Shown: positions 43,502 to 52,971, numbered from the stretch's first letter. The stretch is DNA of 64,000 nucleotides from Microbacterium sp. Leaf288 (GCF_001422925.1 NZ_LMNI01000011.1:506515-570514); one strand, 5' to 3'. A program made the numbers and translations. The notes: a model not told the origin generated them from the sequence alone.

Positions 43502-44710
43502 ATGTCGGCCTCCGTGTTCACAGGGCATCTGCCCGGTGATCGGGCGTACCGCCGGCTCATCGCGGGACTGTTCTTCGCCGGCGTCGCGACGTTCGCGCAG
43601 CTGTACTCGCCGCAGGCGGTGCTGCCGCTGATCGCCGCCGAGTTCGCCGTCCCGCCCGCGACCGCGGCGCTCACGGTGTCGGTGACGACGCTCGCGCTCG
43701 CCGTCACGGTCATTCCTTGGTCGGCCGTTGCCGACCGCGTGGGCAGGATCCCCGCGATGACGGTCGGAATCATCGCCGCGACGGTGTTCGGCCTGCTCGC
43801 CCCGTTCAGTCCGGACTTCGGCACGCTGCTCGCGCTGCGCCTGCTCGAGGGTGTGGGTCTCGGCGCGGTTCCGGCGATCGCGCTCGCCTACCTGAGCGAG
43901 GAGGTGGATGCTGCGCACACGGCGGCCGCCGCGGGCAGCTACATCGCCGGCACGACGATCGGCGGGCTCGCGGGCCGGATCGTGGCGGGACCGGTCGGCG
44001 ACTTCGCAGGCTGGGAGATCGGGGTCCTCGTCGTGGCCGTCGTGTGCGCGGTCTCGGCGGTCGCGTTCCTGATGCTGGTGCCGAAGGCGCGCGGATTCAT
44101 CGCGCTGCGGCATCGCCCGCACCCTGGGTCGTCGCTGCTGCACCGGCTGACAGAGAACCTGCGGTCGCGGCGGCAGCTCGCGCTCTACGCGCAGGGATTC
44201 CTGTTGATGGGCGGCTTCGTCGCGCTCTACAACTACCTCGGCTTCGCGCTCGCCGAGCCGCCGTACTCGATGCCGCACTGGGCGGTCAGCCTGCTGTTCC
44301 TCGCGTACCTCGCCGGCACGGTCGCGTCGCCGGTCGCGGGAACGCTCGCGTCGCGCTTCGGGCGCCTCCCTGTGCTGCTGGTCTCGAGCACCGTGATGGC
44401 GGCGGGAGCGGCCCTCACGCTCGTGCCGGCCGTCCACGTCGTCCTGGCGGGCCTCCTCGTCTTCACCGCCGGCTTCTTCGCCGCGCACGCCGTCGCGTCG
44501 GGCTGGGCGCCGGTCGCGAGCACCCCGGACGCGAGGGCGCAGGCCTCGTCGCTGTACTACCTCGGCTATTACGGCGGCTCCAGTCTGTTCGGCTGGGCGT
44601 TGGGCCTCGTGTTCGTCGCGGCGGGATGGGACGGCGTCGCGGTGGCGGTGCTCGCCCTGATCGCGACGGCCGTGCTCCTGGCGGTGGCGTGGCTGCGGCC
44701 GACGCCGTGA
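43502..44710 (+). CDS. Major facilitator superfamily transporter (YnfM-like exporter)
   Basis: 402 residues, 12 transmembrane segments. FAGVATFAQLYSPQAVLPLIA at the N-terminus and the loop motif WSAVADRVGRIPAM between helices 2 and 3 are typical of the drug:H+ antiporter-1 group. Substrate unknown. TAACGT ends 8 nt before the ATG. Confidence 0.85.
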   Translation: MSASVFTGHLPGDRAYRRLIAGLFFAGVATFAQLYSPQAVLPLIAAEFAVPPATAALTVSVTTLALAVTVIPWSAVADRVGRIPAMTVGIIAATVFGLLAPFSPDFGTLLALRLLEGVGLGAVPAIALAYLSEEVDAAHTAAAAGSYIAGTTIGGLAGRIVAGPVGDFAGWEIGVLVVAVVCAVSAVAFLMLVPKARGFIALRHRPHPGSSLLHRLTENLRSRRQLALYAQGFLLMGGFVALYNYLGFALAEPPYSMPHWAVSLLFLAYLAGTVASPVAGTLASRFGRLPVLLVSSTVMAAGAALTLVPAVHVVLAGLLVFTAGFFAAHAVASGWAPVASTPDARAQASSLYYLGYYGGSSLFGWALGLVFVAAGWDGVAVAVLALIATAVLLAVAWLRPTP

Positions 44711-44730
44711 CGCGTGCAATGAGGGAACAG

Positions 44731-44755
44731 CGGATGCCGCGGGCCGAGGCATCCG
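44731..44755. terminator. GGATGCC-type hairpin after the MFS gene
   Basis: CGGATGCC and GGCATCCG pair over 8 bp, then a G-A mismatch and two more pairs. Starts 20 nt after the MFS stop. Confidence 0.5.
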
Positions 44756-44833
44756 TGGCCGGATGGTGGAGTGCTGCCGCGGTCCCGTCAAGGGGGTGTC
44801 AGCTGTTCACCTCGCCGACCTAGAGTCGCTCGA

Positions 44834-46852
44834 GTGGTGGACCGAGCCCGCGCCCAGCCCGACCACTCGGGCTTTCGCGCCGATATCCAAGGACTGCGTG
44901 CGATCGCAGTCGGGTCTGTCCTGCTCTATCACGCGGGCCTGCCGTTCCTGCCGGGCGGCTACGTCGGAGTGGACGTGTTCTTCGTCATCTCGGGCTTCCT
45001 CATCACGTCCCACCTCCTGGGACAGCTCGAGAGCCACGGCACGCTGAGATTCGGGGAGTTCTACGCGCGACGTGCGCGTCGGATCCTCCCGGCGTCGTTC
45101 GTCGTGCTCGCGCTCTCGGTGGCCGCCGCGCTCATCTGGTACCCGCCGCTGCTTATGAAGGACCTCTGGGCGGCGGCCGTCGCCACGGCGCTGTACGTGC
45201 CGAACTACTTCTTCGCCTCCGCGAACTCCGACTACCTCGCCGAGTCATCGAACCCGTCGCTGTTCCAGCACTACTGGTCGCTCGGCGTCGAGGAGCAGTT
45301 CTATCTCCTGTGGCCGGTGCTGCTCGCGCTGGTGTGGGTGCTGGTCCGGTCGCGACGAGCGCTCGTGGGTGTGCTCATGGCGGTGGTGGCCGCGTCGTTC
45401 GCGCTCTGCGTGTGGCTCACGTTCGCCGCGCAGCCGTGGGCGTTCTTCTCGCTCCCCTCGCGCGCGTGGGAGCTCGGCGTCGGGGGACTCGTCGCCGTGC
45501 TGCTGCAGCGGCGGCCCGGGATCGTGGGGGAGCGATGGGCGGCACCCCTGGGCTGGGCGGGCATCGCGGCGATGGCGGCATCCGTCTTCCTCTTCTCGTC
45601 CGAGACGCTCTTCCCGGGCGCGGCGGCCGCGCTCCCTGTGCTCGGCACGGCTGCCGTGATCGCGGCGGGCGAGTCGCGCCGCGGACCGACACGGATGCTG
45701 TCGGCCCGGGGCATGGTCTTCCTTGGAACGATCTCGTACTCGCTGTACCTCGTGCATTGGCCGGCACTCGTGCTTGCCGGAACCGCGCTTCCGGGGGAGC
45801 AGCCGCTGTGGACGACGCTCGGCATCGCCATCGCGTGCGTGCCCGCGGCGTGGCTGCTGTACCGGTTCGTGGAGGATCCGGTGCGCCGGACGCCGCTGCT
45901 CACGAAGCGGCGGGCCCGCGTCACGCTGGTGGGCGCGCTGGCCGGCTCGCTAGCGTGCCTGGGGCTCGCCAGCGCCGCGTATGCGGTGGCAGACACCCGG
46001 TCGCTGCACGCCGAGCGCGCGGCGTCGAGCACCGTCATCGCCGACGCTCCGCGCGGCACCGACTTCGTGCCCGACAACCTCGCGCCCGCGCTGCGGGACG
46101 CGCGCGACAGTCTTCCCGAGGTCTACGACGACGGCTGCATGCTGGGCATCGCCTCGATGGACGCCGAGGGCTGCGTCTACGGGGATCCCGCGGCGCCACG
46201 CATCGTGCTCTTCGGCGACTCGCACGCCGCGCAGTGGTTCCCGGCGCTCGAGGGCTTCGCGAGACCGGCGGGGTACTCCGTCGAGGTGCACACGAAGAGC
46301 TCCTGCCCCGTCGCCGACATCGCGTCGCTGCGCCGGGGTGCACCGTACCCGCAGTGCCCCGAATGGCGCGATGCCGTGATCGACCGCATCAACGCCTCGC
46401 CGCCCGCCCTGGTGCTCGTGGCCACGTACACCGACCCCGAGCTCGCCCCGGGCGTCGACGACGACGCCGAGACGTGGGCGGCGGCGTTCGGCCGCACGCT
46501 CGACGCGATCGACGCGCCCGTCGCGATGATGGCAGACACCCCCGACATGCGGGAGGATCCGGCGCCCTGCCTGTCGGCGCATCTCTCCGACGCCGCGGCC
46601 TGCGCGCAACCGCGGAGTGTCGCGCTCGAGGGGCCCGCGCGTGAGGGCGAGGCGGCCGCGGCCGCGGAGCGCGGCATCCCGCTCGTCGATCTCAACGAGT
46701 ACCTCTGCGACGCCGACGCCTGCCCGCCGATCATCGGCAACACCCTCGTGTACCGCGACTCGCACCACCTCACCGCCGCCATCAGCGGCGACTTGGCCGG
46801 CGTGCTCGGCCGGGCGCTGCAGCCGCTGCTGCCCCCCGCTTCCGGCGGCTGA
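44834..46852 (+). CDS. OafA/YrhL-type O-acyltransferase with C-terminal SGNH domain
   Basis: 672 residues. N-terminal acyltransferase-3 domain of about ten helices: GFRADIQGLRAIAV, GGYVGVDVFFVISGFLI and YWSLGVEEQFYLLWPV. The extracellular SGNH domain starts near residue 390, with Ser in IVLFGDSHAAQWFP and the Asp-His pair in YRDSHHLT. Likely O-acetylates a cell-surface glycan, with the AT3 domain passing acyl groups outward to the SGNH hydrolase fold. GTG at 44834 is 7 nt after TAGAGT (44821-44826). Confidence 0.92.
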   Translation: MVDRARAQPDHSGFRADIQGLRAIAVGSVLLYHAGLPFLPGGYVGVDVFFVISGFLITSHLLGQLESHGTLRFGEFYARRARRILPASFVVLALSVAAALIWYPPLLMKDLWAAAVATALYVPNYFFASANSDYLAESSNPSLFQHYWSLGVEEQFYLLWPVLLALVWVLVRSRRALVGVLMAVVAASFALCVWLTFAAQPWAFFSLPSRAWELGVGGLVAVLLQRRPGIVGERWAAPLGWAGIAAMAASVFLFSSETLFPGAAAALPVLGTAAVIAAGESRRGPTRMLSARGMVFLGTISYSLYLVHWPALVLAGTALPGEQPLWTTLGIAIACVPAAWLLYRFVEDPVRRTPLLTKRRARVTLVGALAGSLACLGLASAAYAVADTRSLHAERAASSTVIADAPRGTDFVPDNLAPALRDARDSLPEVYDDGCMLGIASMDAEGCVYGDPAAPRIVLFGDSHAAQWFPALEGFARPAGYSVEVHTKSSCPVADIASLRRGAPYPQCPEWRDAVIDRINASPPALVLVATYTDPELAPGVDDDAETWAAAFGRTLDAIDAPVAMMADTPDMREDPAPCLSAHLSDAAACAQPRSVALEGPAREGEAAAAAERGIPLVDLNEYLCDADACPPIIGNTLVYRDSHHLTAAISGDLAGVLGRALQPLLPPASGG

Positions 46853-46923
46853 TCGGCGCGACCCCCAGCCGCCGGCAGGACGGCCGTTGCGCGCGGCCCC
46901 TCGCGCCGGGAACGATGGGGGAC

Positions 46924-47883
46924 ATGCGCGCGGTCGTGTATGAGCGATACGGGTCGCCCGAGCGGCTCGAGCTGCGCGACGTCCCCCGGCCGGTGCCCGG
47001 CGCCGGCGAGGTGCTCGTGGAGGTCGTCGCGACGTCGATCAATCTGTCGGACTGGGAAGGGCTGCACGGCAGTCCCGCCTATGCCCGGCTCGGCGGACTG
47101 CTCCGTCCCCGCCGGGGGATCCTCGGCTCCGACATCGCCGGCCGGATTGCCGCCGTCGGCGACGGCGCGACCCGCTTCGCGGTCGGCGACGCGGTGTTCG
47201 GCGACATCATGCCCCGCTATGGCGGGTTCGCCGAGTTCGTCGCCGTGCCCGAGTCGATGCTCGCTCCGAAGCCCGCCGAGCTGTCGTTCACCGAGGCGGC
47301 CGCTCTTCCGCAGGCGGCGGCGATCGCGACCCATGCCGTCGCGCTGGCGAAGCCGGGAGCACGGATGCTGCTCAACGGCGCCGGCGGAGGCTCGGGGAGC
47401 CTCGCGATCCAGCTCGCGGTCCAGCAGGGCGTGCAGGTGACCGCGGTCGACAACGCGGGCAAGCTCGACTTCCTTCGCGCACTCGGTGCGGACGAGGTGA
47501 TCGACTACCGCCGCGACGACTTCACCCGGCACGGGCCGTACGACCTCATCGTCGACCTGGTCGCCCGCCGTTCGGTGTTCGCCTACGCCCGCGCGCTCGC
47601 GAAGGGCGGCCGGTGCGTGATGGTGGGCGGAACGGCGAGGACGCTGATACGGATGCTGACCGCCGGCGCGCTTCTCGGGGTCCTCACCCGCAGGCACCTG
47701 GGTGTGCTCTTCGTGCGCCAAGGGCCCTCTGCGTTCGTGCCGGTCGCCGAACGCTGCGCGGCGGGAGAGATGCAGGTGCACATCGATCGCGTGTTCCCGC
47801 TCGACCAGGTGCCCGAGGCGCTCGCGTGGCACGGCGAGGGCCATGCCCTCGGCAAGGTCGTGGTGGCGGTGCGCGGGGAGTGA
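46924..47883 (+). CDS. Medium-chain dehydrogenase/reductase, quinone-oxidoreductase type
   Basis: 319 residues. MRAVVYERYGSPERLEL opening, GSDIAGRIAAVGDG, and NAD(P)-binding LNGAGGGSGSLAIQLA. No zinc ligands are visible, so it is an NADPH:quinone or enone reductase type enzyme. ATG 46924 is 7 nt after AACGAT; an ATG three codons earlier overlaps that element. Confidence 0.88.
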   Translation: MRAVVYERYGSPERLELRDVPRPVPGAGEVLVEVVATSINLSDWEGLHGSPAYARLGGLLRPRRGILGSDIAGRIAAVGDGATRFAVGDAVFGDIMPRYGGFAEFVAVPESMLAPKPAELSFTEAAALPQAAAIATHAVALAKPGARMLLNGAGGGSGSLAIQLAVQQGVQVTAVDNAGKLDFLRALGADEVIDYRRDDFTRHGPYDLIVDLVARRSVFAYARALAKGGRCVMVGGTARTLIRMLTAGALLGVLTRRHLGVLFVRQGPSAFVPVAERCAAGEMQVHIDRVFPLDQVPEALAWHGEGHALGKVVVAVRGE

Positions 47884-47926
47884 CCTCTCAGGGGCGCCAG
47901 GCTGCGGTTATCAGTCCGGCGCGGAG

Positions 47927-48050
47927 CATGTCAACGGGCAGACGGATCCGGGTGTCGATGCATAACCTGGCGGAGCAACACAAGCAGTTCAACGCGTTGC
48001 GGTCGAGCTTCGGCGTTCGGGTCGCCGTACCGTCTCCCGTCGACGCGTGA
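47927..48050 (+). CDS. Candidate 40-residue small protein or sRNA transcript
   Basis: ATG-TGA frame coding MSTGRRIRVSMHNLAEQHKQ and a further 20 residues ending SPVDA. Composition (Gln, His, Asn, Phe) is unlike shadow frames. A strong hairpin terminator begins 1 nt after the stop, and GGTTAT lies about 20 nt upstream as a possible -10. No ribosome-binding site at proper spacing (GGAG abuts the ATG). It may instead be a non-coding RNA of about 150-180 nt. The start coordinate is approximate; no family recognised. Confidence 0.35.
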
Positions 48051-48051
48051 T

Positions 48052-48082
48052 GGTCCCGGTGGGAGGGCAACCCACCGGGACC
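48052..48082 (+). terminator. 12-bp perfect hairpin followed by TCTTCTTCG
   Basis: GGTCCCGGTGGG and CCCACCGGGACC flank a 7-nt loop; the pyrimidine-rich tail makes it one of the best intrinsic terminators in the window. No annotated long gene ends here, which points to a small transcript upstream. Confidence 0.75.
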
Positions 48083-48102
48083 GTCTTCTTCGTCGGGGCC
48101 TC

Positions 48103-48127
48103 CGGATGCCGGGTGCCGAGGCATCCG
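48103..48127. terminator. GGATGCC-type hairpin upstream of DUF2200
   Basis: CGGATGCC and GGCATCCG pair over 8 bp around a 9-nt loop, 20 nt after the preceding terminator and 8 bp before the DUF2200 -10 element. Confidence 0.45.
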
Positions 48128-48147
48128 TCCGGCATTAGCCTGTCGGC

Positions 48148-48492
48148 ATGCACCGGATCTTCACGATCAGCTTCGCCTCGGTCTACCCGCTCTACGTCAC
48201 GAAGGTCGAGAAGAAGGGACGCACGACCGCGGAGCTCGACGAGGTCATCGAGTGGCTCACGGGATTCGACGACGCGGAGCTGAAGCAGCACATCGACGAG
48301 CACACGACCTTCGAGGACTTCTTCGCGGACGCCGACCTCAACCCGAACGCCTCGCTCATCACGGGCGTCATCTGCGGCATGCGCGTCGAGGAGATCGAGG
48401 ACCCGCTGATGCAGAAGATCCGCTACCTCGACAAGCTCGTCGACGAACTCGCCCGCGGCAAGTCGATGGAGAAGATCCTCCGCGCCGGCTGA
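48148..48492 (+). CDS. DUF2200 family protein
   Basis: 114 residues; matches the family along its length ([56 protein letters not shown]). Cytoplasmic, small, biochemical role unknown. TAGCCT (48136-48141) ends 6 nt before the ATG. Its last 70 bp overlap the 3' end of the convergent apbE gene. Confidence 0.92.
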   Translation: MHRIFTISFASVYPLYVTKVEKKGRTTAELDEVIEWLTGFDDAELKQHIDEHTTFEDFFADADLNPNASLITGVICGMRVEEIEDPLMQKIRYLDKLVDELARGKSMEKILRAG

Positions 48493-49280
48493 TCGACCGG
48501 GTCGACGCCCACCTCGACGCCGTCGAGCCAACGGCGGACGCGCCCGGCGTCGTCGACGATCAGGCCGGTCGTCGGGCCCGCGCGTCCGATCCACCCGAGG
48601 TCGTCGGATCCGGCCACGACAGCCGCGGTGGCCCAGACATCGGCGTGGGCGAGGCTTGCCGACACCACCGTCGCCGACGCGGCTCCCGTCGCCGCGCGGC
48701 CGGATCGCGGATCGATGATGTGCGCGCCGCGCTCCGCGCTCCCCGAGGTCGCGACGGCTCCATCGCGCACGGGCACGGTGGCGAGCATCCGGGTGCGGTC
48801 GAAGGGATCGACGATCGCGACGTTCCAGGTCCAGTCCGCTCCCGGCGCGGTGAACAGCTGGAGGTCGCCGCCCGCGTTGATCCCCGCGGCGATCACGCCC
48901 GGGCACTCGAGCAGCGGGGCGAGGTGCGCGCGGGCGGTCCGCTCCGCGGCCCATCCTTTGACGTACCCGGTCGGATCGAACACCCCGGCCCACGTCGCGG
49001 TGAACAGGCCGCCGGTGTCGGACTCTGCCTGCGCGCATGCCTGGGCGACCTCGGCGACCCAGGGCGAGGCATCCACCATCGCGAGCTCGCCGCGCGCCAC
49101 GCGCAGCAGGTCGGAGTCGTCGCGATACGGCGAGAACACCCGATCCACGAGGCGCAGCTCGTCGAAGAGGGCGGCGGTGGCGGCGACGAACACGTGAGAG
49201 TCGACGTCACCGATCACGTGCACGCTGATCGCCGTGCCCATGATGTCGGCGACCTCCACGTGCCGGGGCGGACGTCTCAT
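48423..49280 (-). CDS. apbE: FAD:protein FMN transferase ApbE
   Basis: Attaches FMN covalently to a threonine of target flavoproteins; here the target is almost certainly the neighbouring FMN-binding protein. 285 residues with [49 protein letters not shown] and [13 protein letters not shown] in canonical order. ATG 49280 overlaps the upstream stop (ATGA). No clear signal peptide or lipobox. The last 25 or so residues (ending SSSTSLSR) are read antisense to the DUF2200 gene and are not part of the conserved fold. Confidence 0.9.
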   Translation of the reverse strand: MRRPPRHVEVADIMGTAISVHVIGDVDSHVFVAATAALFDELRLVDRVFSPYRDDSDLLRVARGELAMVDASPWVAEVAQACAQAESDTGGLFTATWAGVFDPTGYVKGWAAERTARAHLAPLLECPGVIAAGINAGGDLQLFTAPGADWTWNVAIVDPFDRTRMLATVPVRDGAVATSGSAERGAHIIDPRSGRAATGAASATVVSASLAHADVWATAAVVAGSDDLGWIGRAGPTTGLIVDDAGRVRRWLDGVEVGVDPVDQPARRIFSIDLPRASSSTSLSR

Positions 49281-49843
49281 GCCCGGGCCTGGTCGATCGC
49301 GCTCTGCAGCGACTGCAGGTAGCCCTGGCTGGTGTACGTCGCGCCCGACACCATGTCGATGTCGGAGGACTGGGCGGCGGTGGTCTCGGCGACGAGCACC
49401 GGCAGTGCGCGCTGGTTGATCTGGCGGTCGCGAGGGTTGCCCGACGGGTACTCCGGGACCTGGACGTCGGTGATCTGCCCGCCCGAGACCGTGATCTGCA
49501 CCTGGACCGGGCCGAAGCGGGTGTTCGCCGAAGAGCCGGTGTAGGTGCCGTCGGAGAGTCCGGTCGACGACCCGGCGCCCGCGTCCGAGTCCGTCGCCCC
49601 GGAGGCCGGATCGCTCGAGTCGCTCGAGCTCGCGTCGGTCTGGGCGCCGCTGCCGGTCTGAGTGCCGTTGTCGGTTTCGCTGCCCGTCGAGCCGGACGAG
49701 CCGGACGAGCCGGATGAGCTCGACGAGGTGCTCGCGGTGTCTGCGGCGACCGGTTGGATCGCGTCGATGTGCGAGGTCCGGTAGCTGAACAGCAGCACCA
49801 GGCCGCTGACGGTGGCGAGGACGGCGTAGACGATCTTCTTCAT
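49277..49843 (-). CDS. Secreted/anchored FMN-binding domain protein
   Basis: 188 residues. N-terminal hydrophobic segment (VYAVLATVSGLVLLFSY) anchors it outside the membrane, followed by a Ser/Asp/Gly-rich linker (about 38-95). An FMN-binding domain (about 97-188) ends with DMVSGATYTSQGYLQSL, where the SGATYT threonine is the covalent FMN site used by ApbE. Predicted one-electron carrier between the membrane reductase and extracytoplasmic acceptors. Overlaps apbE by 4 nt. Confidence 0.9.
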   Translation of the reverse strand: MKKIVYAVLATVSGLVLLFSYRTSHIDAIQPVAADTASTSSSSSGSSGSSGSTGSETDNGTQTGSGAQTDASSSDSSDPASGATDSDAGAGSSTGLSDGTYTGSSANTRFGPVQVQITVSGGQITDVQVPEYPSGNPRDRQINQRALPVLVAETTAAQSSDIDMVSGATYTSQGYLQSLQSAIDQARA

Positions 49844-49873
49844 CGCGGACTCCTGGAACGGTGCATGACGGCC

Positions 49874-51292
49874 TCAGATCGTGAAGGACTCGGTGTGGAT
49901 GCGGGCCGGTGCGACGCCGGCCGCACGCAGGTCGCGGGTGACGGCATCCATCCACGGCTGCGGACCGCAGACGAACACGTCGTACTCGGCGAGGTCGGGC
50001 GCGAGGTGGCGGAGGGCCTGGGCGCCGTTCCATGCGGCGTGCGACGCGGGCAGCCACGGCGTCGCGGACGACGCGCGCGGCCCGTCGAGCCGAACGTGCC
50101 GCACCCCGCGATCACGCACGAGCGCGGCGATGGCGGCGCCTCGCAGCGCGGCGTGAGGGGTCGAATCGCGGGTGACGAGCGTCGCCTCGCCCGGGGCGTA
50201 GGGCTCGGACTCGAGCAGCGACACGAGTGGGGCCACCCCTGCGCCGGCGCCGACCAGGAGCAGCTTGCGCCCGCGGCGCTCCTCTCCGGTCATCCGGCCG
50301 TACGGACCCTCGATGAGCACCCGCGTGCCGGGGCGCAGCGTGGCGAGCCGCGCGGTGCCGTCCCCGACGATCCGTGCCGAGATGGCGAGCTCGTCGCCGC
50401 GGGGTGCCGCGGAGAGGGAGAGCGGATGGCCGCGCGACCACCCCGCGCCGTCGAGGAAGCGCCAGACGAAGAACTGGCCGCCGCGTGGGGCGAGGCGATC
50501 GAGCCGGCGTCCGCTCATCCGCACTGTCACACCGCCCGACCCGTCGGCTTCGACGGCGGCGACCCGCAGACCGTGCCGCCACGACCGCACCGCCGGGACG
50601 CCGAGCCGGAACACGACCACGGCGGCGGCCGCGAGCGCCCACAGGGTCCACCAGTAGACGGTCGCCCACGCGGACGCCGTGAAGTCGGCGCCGGCCCACA
50701 GCTGGTGCGGCAGCGCGATGCCGACGCCGACATACCCGTACAGGTGGAGCAGGTGCCACGACTCGTACCGCAGCCGGCGCCGTGCCCGCCGGATCGACGT
50801 GACCGCGACGAGCACGATGAGCACGGCGCCCGCCGTCGCGAGCAGCATGCCGGGGTAGTCCCACACGAACTCCCACAGCTGCACGAACGGGTTGATCTGT
50901 GCGACCGCAGCGTAGCCTGCGACGAGCAGCGCGATGTGCGCGAGCATGAGCCAGAACGACCAGAATCCGACGACGCGGTGCATCCTCGTGATGCCGTCGC
51001 GACCGAATCCCCGCTCGAACAGCGGCACCCGCGCCATGAGCAGCACCTGGTACAGCAGGAGGTTCGCCGCGACCAGGCCGCACAGGCGCCCGACCGCGTT
51101 GAGCGCCTCCGCGCCGCCTCCAAGGACCGCGTCGACTCCGCCGCCCGACACCCACAGCGCCGCCACGAACAGGCTCGTCAGCCAGATGACGACGATCGCG
51201 CCCGCATTCCACGCGGCCGCACGGCGCGGGCCCGTCGAGACGGCCGGATGCCGCAGGCCGACCGGTGCGGTCGGTGACGCGATCGTCGCCAT
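49874..51292 (-). CDS. Ferric reductase-like transmembrane flavocytochrome
   Basis: 472 residues. Six helices carry the ferric-reductase b-type haem core (ITRMHRVVGFWSFWLMLAHI and WHLLHLYGYVGVGIALPHQL supply His pairs). A FAD/NAD(P)-binding ferredoxin-reductase module follows: HPLSLSAAP for flavin, GPYGRMTG, VGAGAGVAPLVSLL for nucleotide, and CGPQPWMDAV at the end. Moves electrons from cytosolic NAD(P)H across the membrane, probably to the FMN protein encoded 30 nt downstream. GAGGAG precedes the ATG. Confidence 0.9.
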   Translation of the reverse strand: MATIASPTAPVGLRHPAVSTGPRRAAAWNAGAIVVIWLTSLFVAALWVSGGGVDAVLGGGAEALNAVGRLCGLVAANLLLYQVLLMARVPLFERGFGRDGITRMHRVVGFWSFWLMLAHIALLVAGYAAVAQINPFVQLWEFVWDYPGMLLATAGAVLIVLVAVTSIRRARRRLRYESWHLLHLYGYVGVGIALPHQLWAGADFTASAWATVYWWTLWALAAAAVVVFRLGVPAVRSWRHGLRVAAVEADGSGGVTVRMSGRRLDRLAPRGGQFFVWRFLDGAGWSRGHPLSLSAAPRGDELAISARIVGDGTARLATLRPGTRVLIEGPYGRMTGEERRGRKLLLVGAGAGVAPLVSLLESEPYAPGEATLVTRDSTPHAALRGAAIAALVRDRGVRHVRLDGPRASSATPWLPASHAAWNGAQALRHLAPDLAEYDVFVCGPQPWMDAVTRDLRAAGVAPARIHTESFTI

Positions 51293-51327
51293 GACTGCTC
51301 CTCAGGATTCGGGTGGGTGGGGAAGGG

Positions 51328-51849
51328 TCAGGACCCGTCGGAATCGGTGCCGGAGTCGGAGTCGTCGCCGGAGTCGTCGCCGCGCGGGTCGCCCTGACCG
51401 GGACCGCCGTTCTGCCAGCCGTCGTCGGGGCCGCCGCGCTGCCCGGACCCGTCTCCGGGCCGGCCCGGCGCGTTGCCGTCCTGGTTCCAGCCGACCGGGC
51501 CGCCGGCGGGTCCGCGAGAGCTGCCCGCCGCCCAACCGGTGCCGAAGCCGACGCCGAGGAGCAGGACGGCGGCGACCGCGGCGCCGGTGACCTTGACCCA
51601 CGTGCGCCGCAGGAACGGCGCCTTCTCCTCATCGGGTGCGGGGGCGGTCGCTTCGGCCGGAACGGCCGGAGCGGCGTGGGCCGGCTCGTGCGCGGCGGGC
51701 GCAGACGCGACGGGGGGCTGTGGCGGGAGGGGTGTCGCCGGCGGGGTGGGCGCCGCAGGTGCGGGAGGGGCGGGCTCGGGCGTGACCGGCTCGGTGGGTG
51801 CGGCCTCGTCGGGCGTGCCGGCGGGCTTCTCAGGGGTGCTGTCGGACAT
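51328..51849 (-). CDS. Pro/Ala-rich single-pass membrane protein
   Basis: 173 residues. A cytoplasmic Pro/Ala-rich arm (about 1-75) and basic KAPFLRRTWVKV lead into one transmembrane helix (VTGAAVAAVLLLGVGFGTGW). The outer tail is Gly/Asn/Asp-rich and ends in an acidic DSDSGTDSDGS. It sits between the flavocytochrome and the histidine kinase, so it may be a surface scaffold or a cation-binding tail of the same system. ATG 51849 is chosen; the frame extends to 51876. Function unknown. Confidence 0.68.
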   Translation of the reverse strand: MSDSTPEKPAGTPDEAAPTEPVTPEPAPPAPAAPTPPATPLPPQPPVASAPAAHEPAHAAPAVPAEATAPAPDEEKAPFLRRTWVKVTGAAVAAVLLLGVGFGTGWAAGSSRGPAGGPVGWNQDGNAPGRPGDGSGQRGGPDDGWQNGGPGQGDPRGDDSGDDSDSGTDSDGS

Positions 51850-51933
51850 GACCACACTGTCCCGCCGCGGTTCCAAGAATGCTCAAAGAGTCGGTCGATC
51901 TGGGCATTCTCATAAGTTCCCGCGTCGGAAGGC

Positions 51934-52971
51934 TCAGCGTTCCCGCGTGTGCCGGCCGCCCGAGGGCAGATCCAGCAGGAACGTCGTCCCGGCGGGCGAC
52001 GTGTTCTCCACGCGCACGCTGCCGTCGAAGCGCGTGACGATGTCGCGCACGAGAGCGAGGCCCAGCCCGAAGCCACGTCGCCCGTCACCGCCCGGCGCGT
52101 CGTTCGAACGGGCGAAGCGGGCGAACAGTCGATCGGGATCGATGCCGGCGATGCCGCTGCCCTCATCGACGACCCTGATCTCGACGCGGCGGCCGGCGGG
52201 TCGTGCGCGGACCGTGATCGTCGAGCCGGCGGGGGAGTAGCGCACCGCATTGTCGAGCAGCGCCATCACCGCGCGCGTCAGCGACGTGTGGTCGGCGGCG
52301 ACGTGCAGATCCGCGGATGCCTCGGCGACGAGTGCGACGCCGCGCTCGACCGCTCTCGGCTCGATGACGGCGATCGCGTCGTGCGCGGCGGCGGCGACCG
52401 ATGCCACGCCGTCGTCGTCGCCGGCGCGGGCGCCGGCGGTCTCGGCCGTGAGCAGCAGGTCGGTGAGCACCGCGTCCATCACCGCCGCGTCGCGGCGCAG
52501 ATCGGCGAGGACGGCGTCGACGTCGCCACCGCGTTCAACCCGATACTGCGCGAGCTGGATGCGGCTGGTCAGGGTGGTGAGGGGAGTGCGCAGTTCGTGG
52601 CTGGCATCGGCGACGAAGGTGCGCTGGACCTCGAGGGCGTCCGCCAGCGGCTGCGCCGCCCGTTTGGAGGCCCACCACGCGACGAACCCCAGCGCGACGA
52701 CGCCGATCAGCCCGATCAGGATCGCGAGCGGAACGACGTCGTCGAGGTCGATCACCCGATCGCCCGGTCCGTCCCATCCTCCACCGCCCGGTCCGGGGTG
52801 CGGCGGACCGTGTTCAGGGCGTGAGGTCGCGAACATCACGGCGACGATGACGGTCGTGATGATGGCGACGACCGCCGCCGCGGCGACGGCCACCCAGACC
52901 CCGGCACGCAGGGCAGCCTGCTGCACGCGCCGCCGGTCGGCGGCGGTGGCAGCATCCGTCCGCTCGCTCAT
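51934..52971 (-). CDS. Sensor histidine kinase
   Basis: 345 residues. Two transmembrane helices (about 24-48 and 82-104) enclose a short Gly/Pro/His-rich outer loop. The H-box is FVADASHELRTPLTTLTSRI, with N-box LLDNAVRYSP and G-boxes DEGSGIAGID, GFGLGLALV. No HAMP is obvious. It overlaps the response regulator stop by 4 nt. The short His-rich sensor loop suggests a metal or envelope signal; that is an inference. Confidence 0.92.
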   Translation of the reverse strand: MSERTDAATAADRRRVQQAALRAGVWVAVAAAAVVAIITTVIVAVMFATSRPEHGPPHPGPGGGGWDGPGDRVIDLDDVVPLAILIGLIGVVALGFVAWWASKRAAQPLADALEVQRTFVADASHELRTPLTTLTSRIQLAQYRVERGGDVDAVLADLRRDAAVMDAVLTDLLLTAETAGARAGDDDGVASVAAAAHDAIAVIEPRAVERGVALVAEASADLHVAADHTSLTRAVMALLDNAVRYSPAGSTITVRARPAGRRVEIRVVDEGSGIAGIDPDRLFARFARSNDAPGGDGRRGFGLGLALVRDIVTRFDGSVRVENTSPAGTTFLLDLPSGGRHTRER

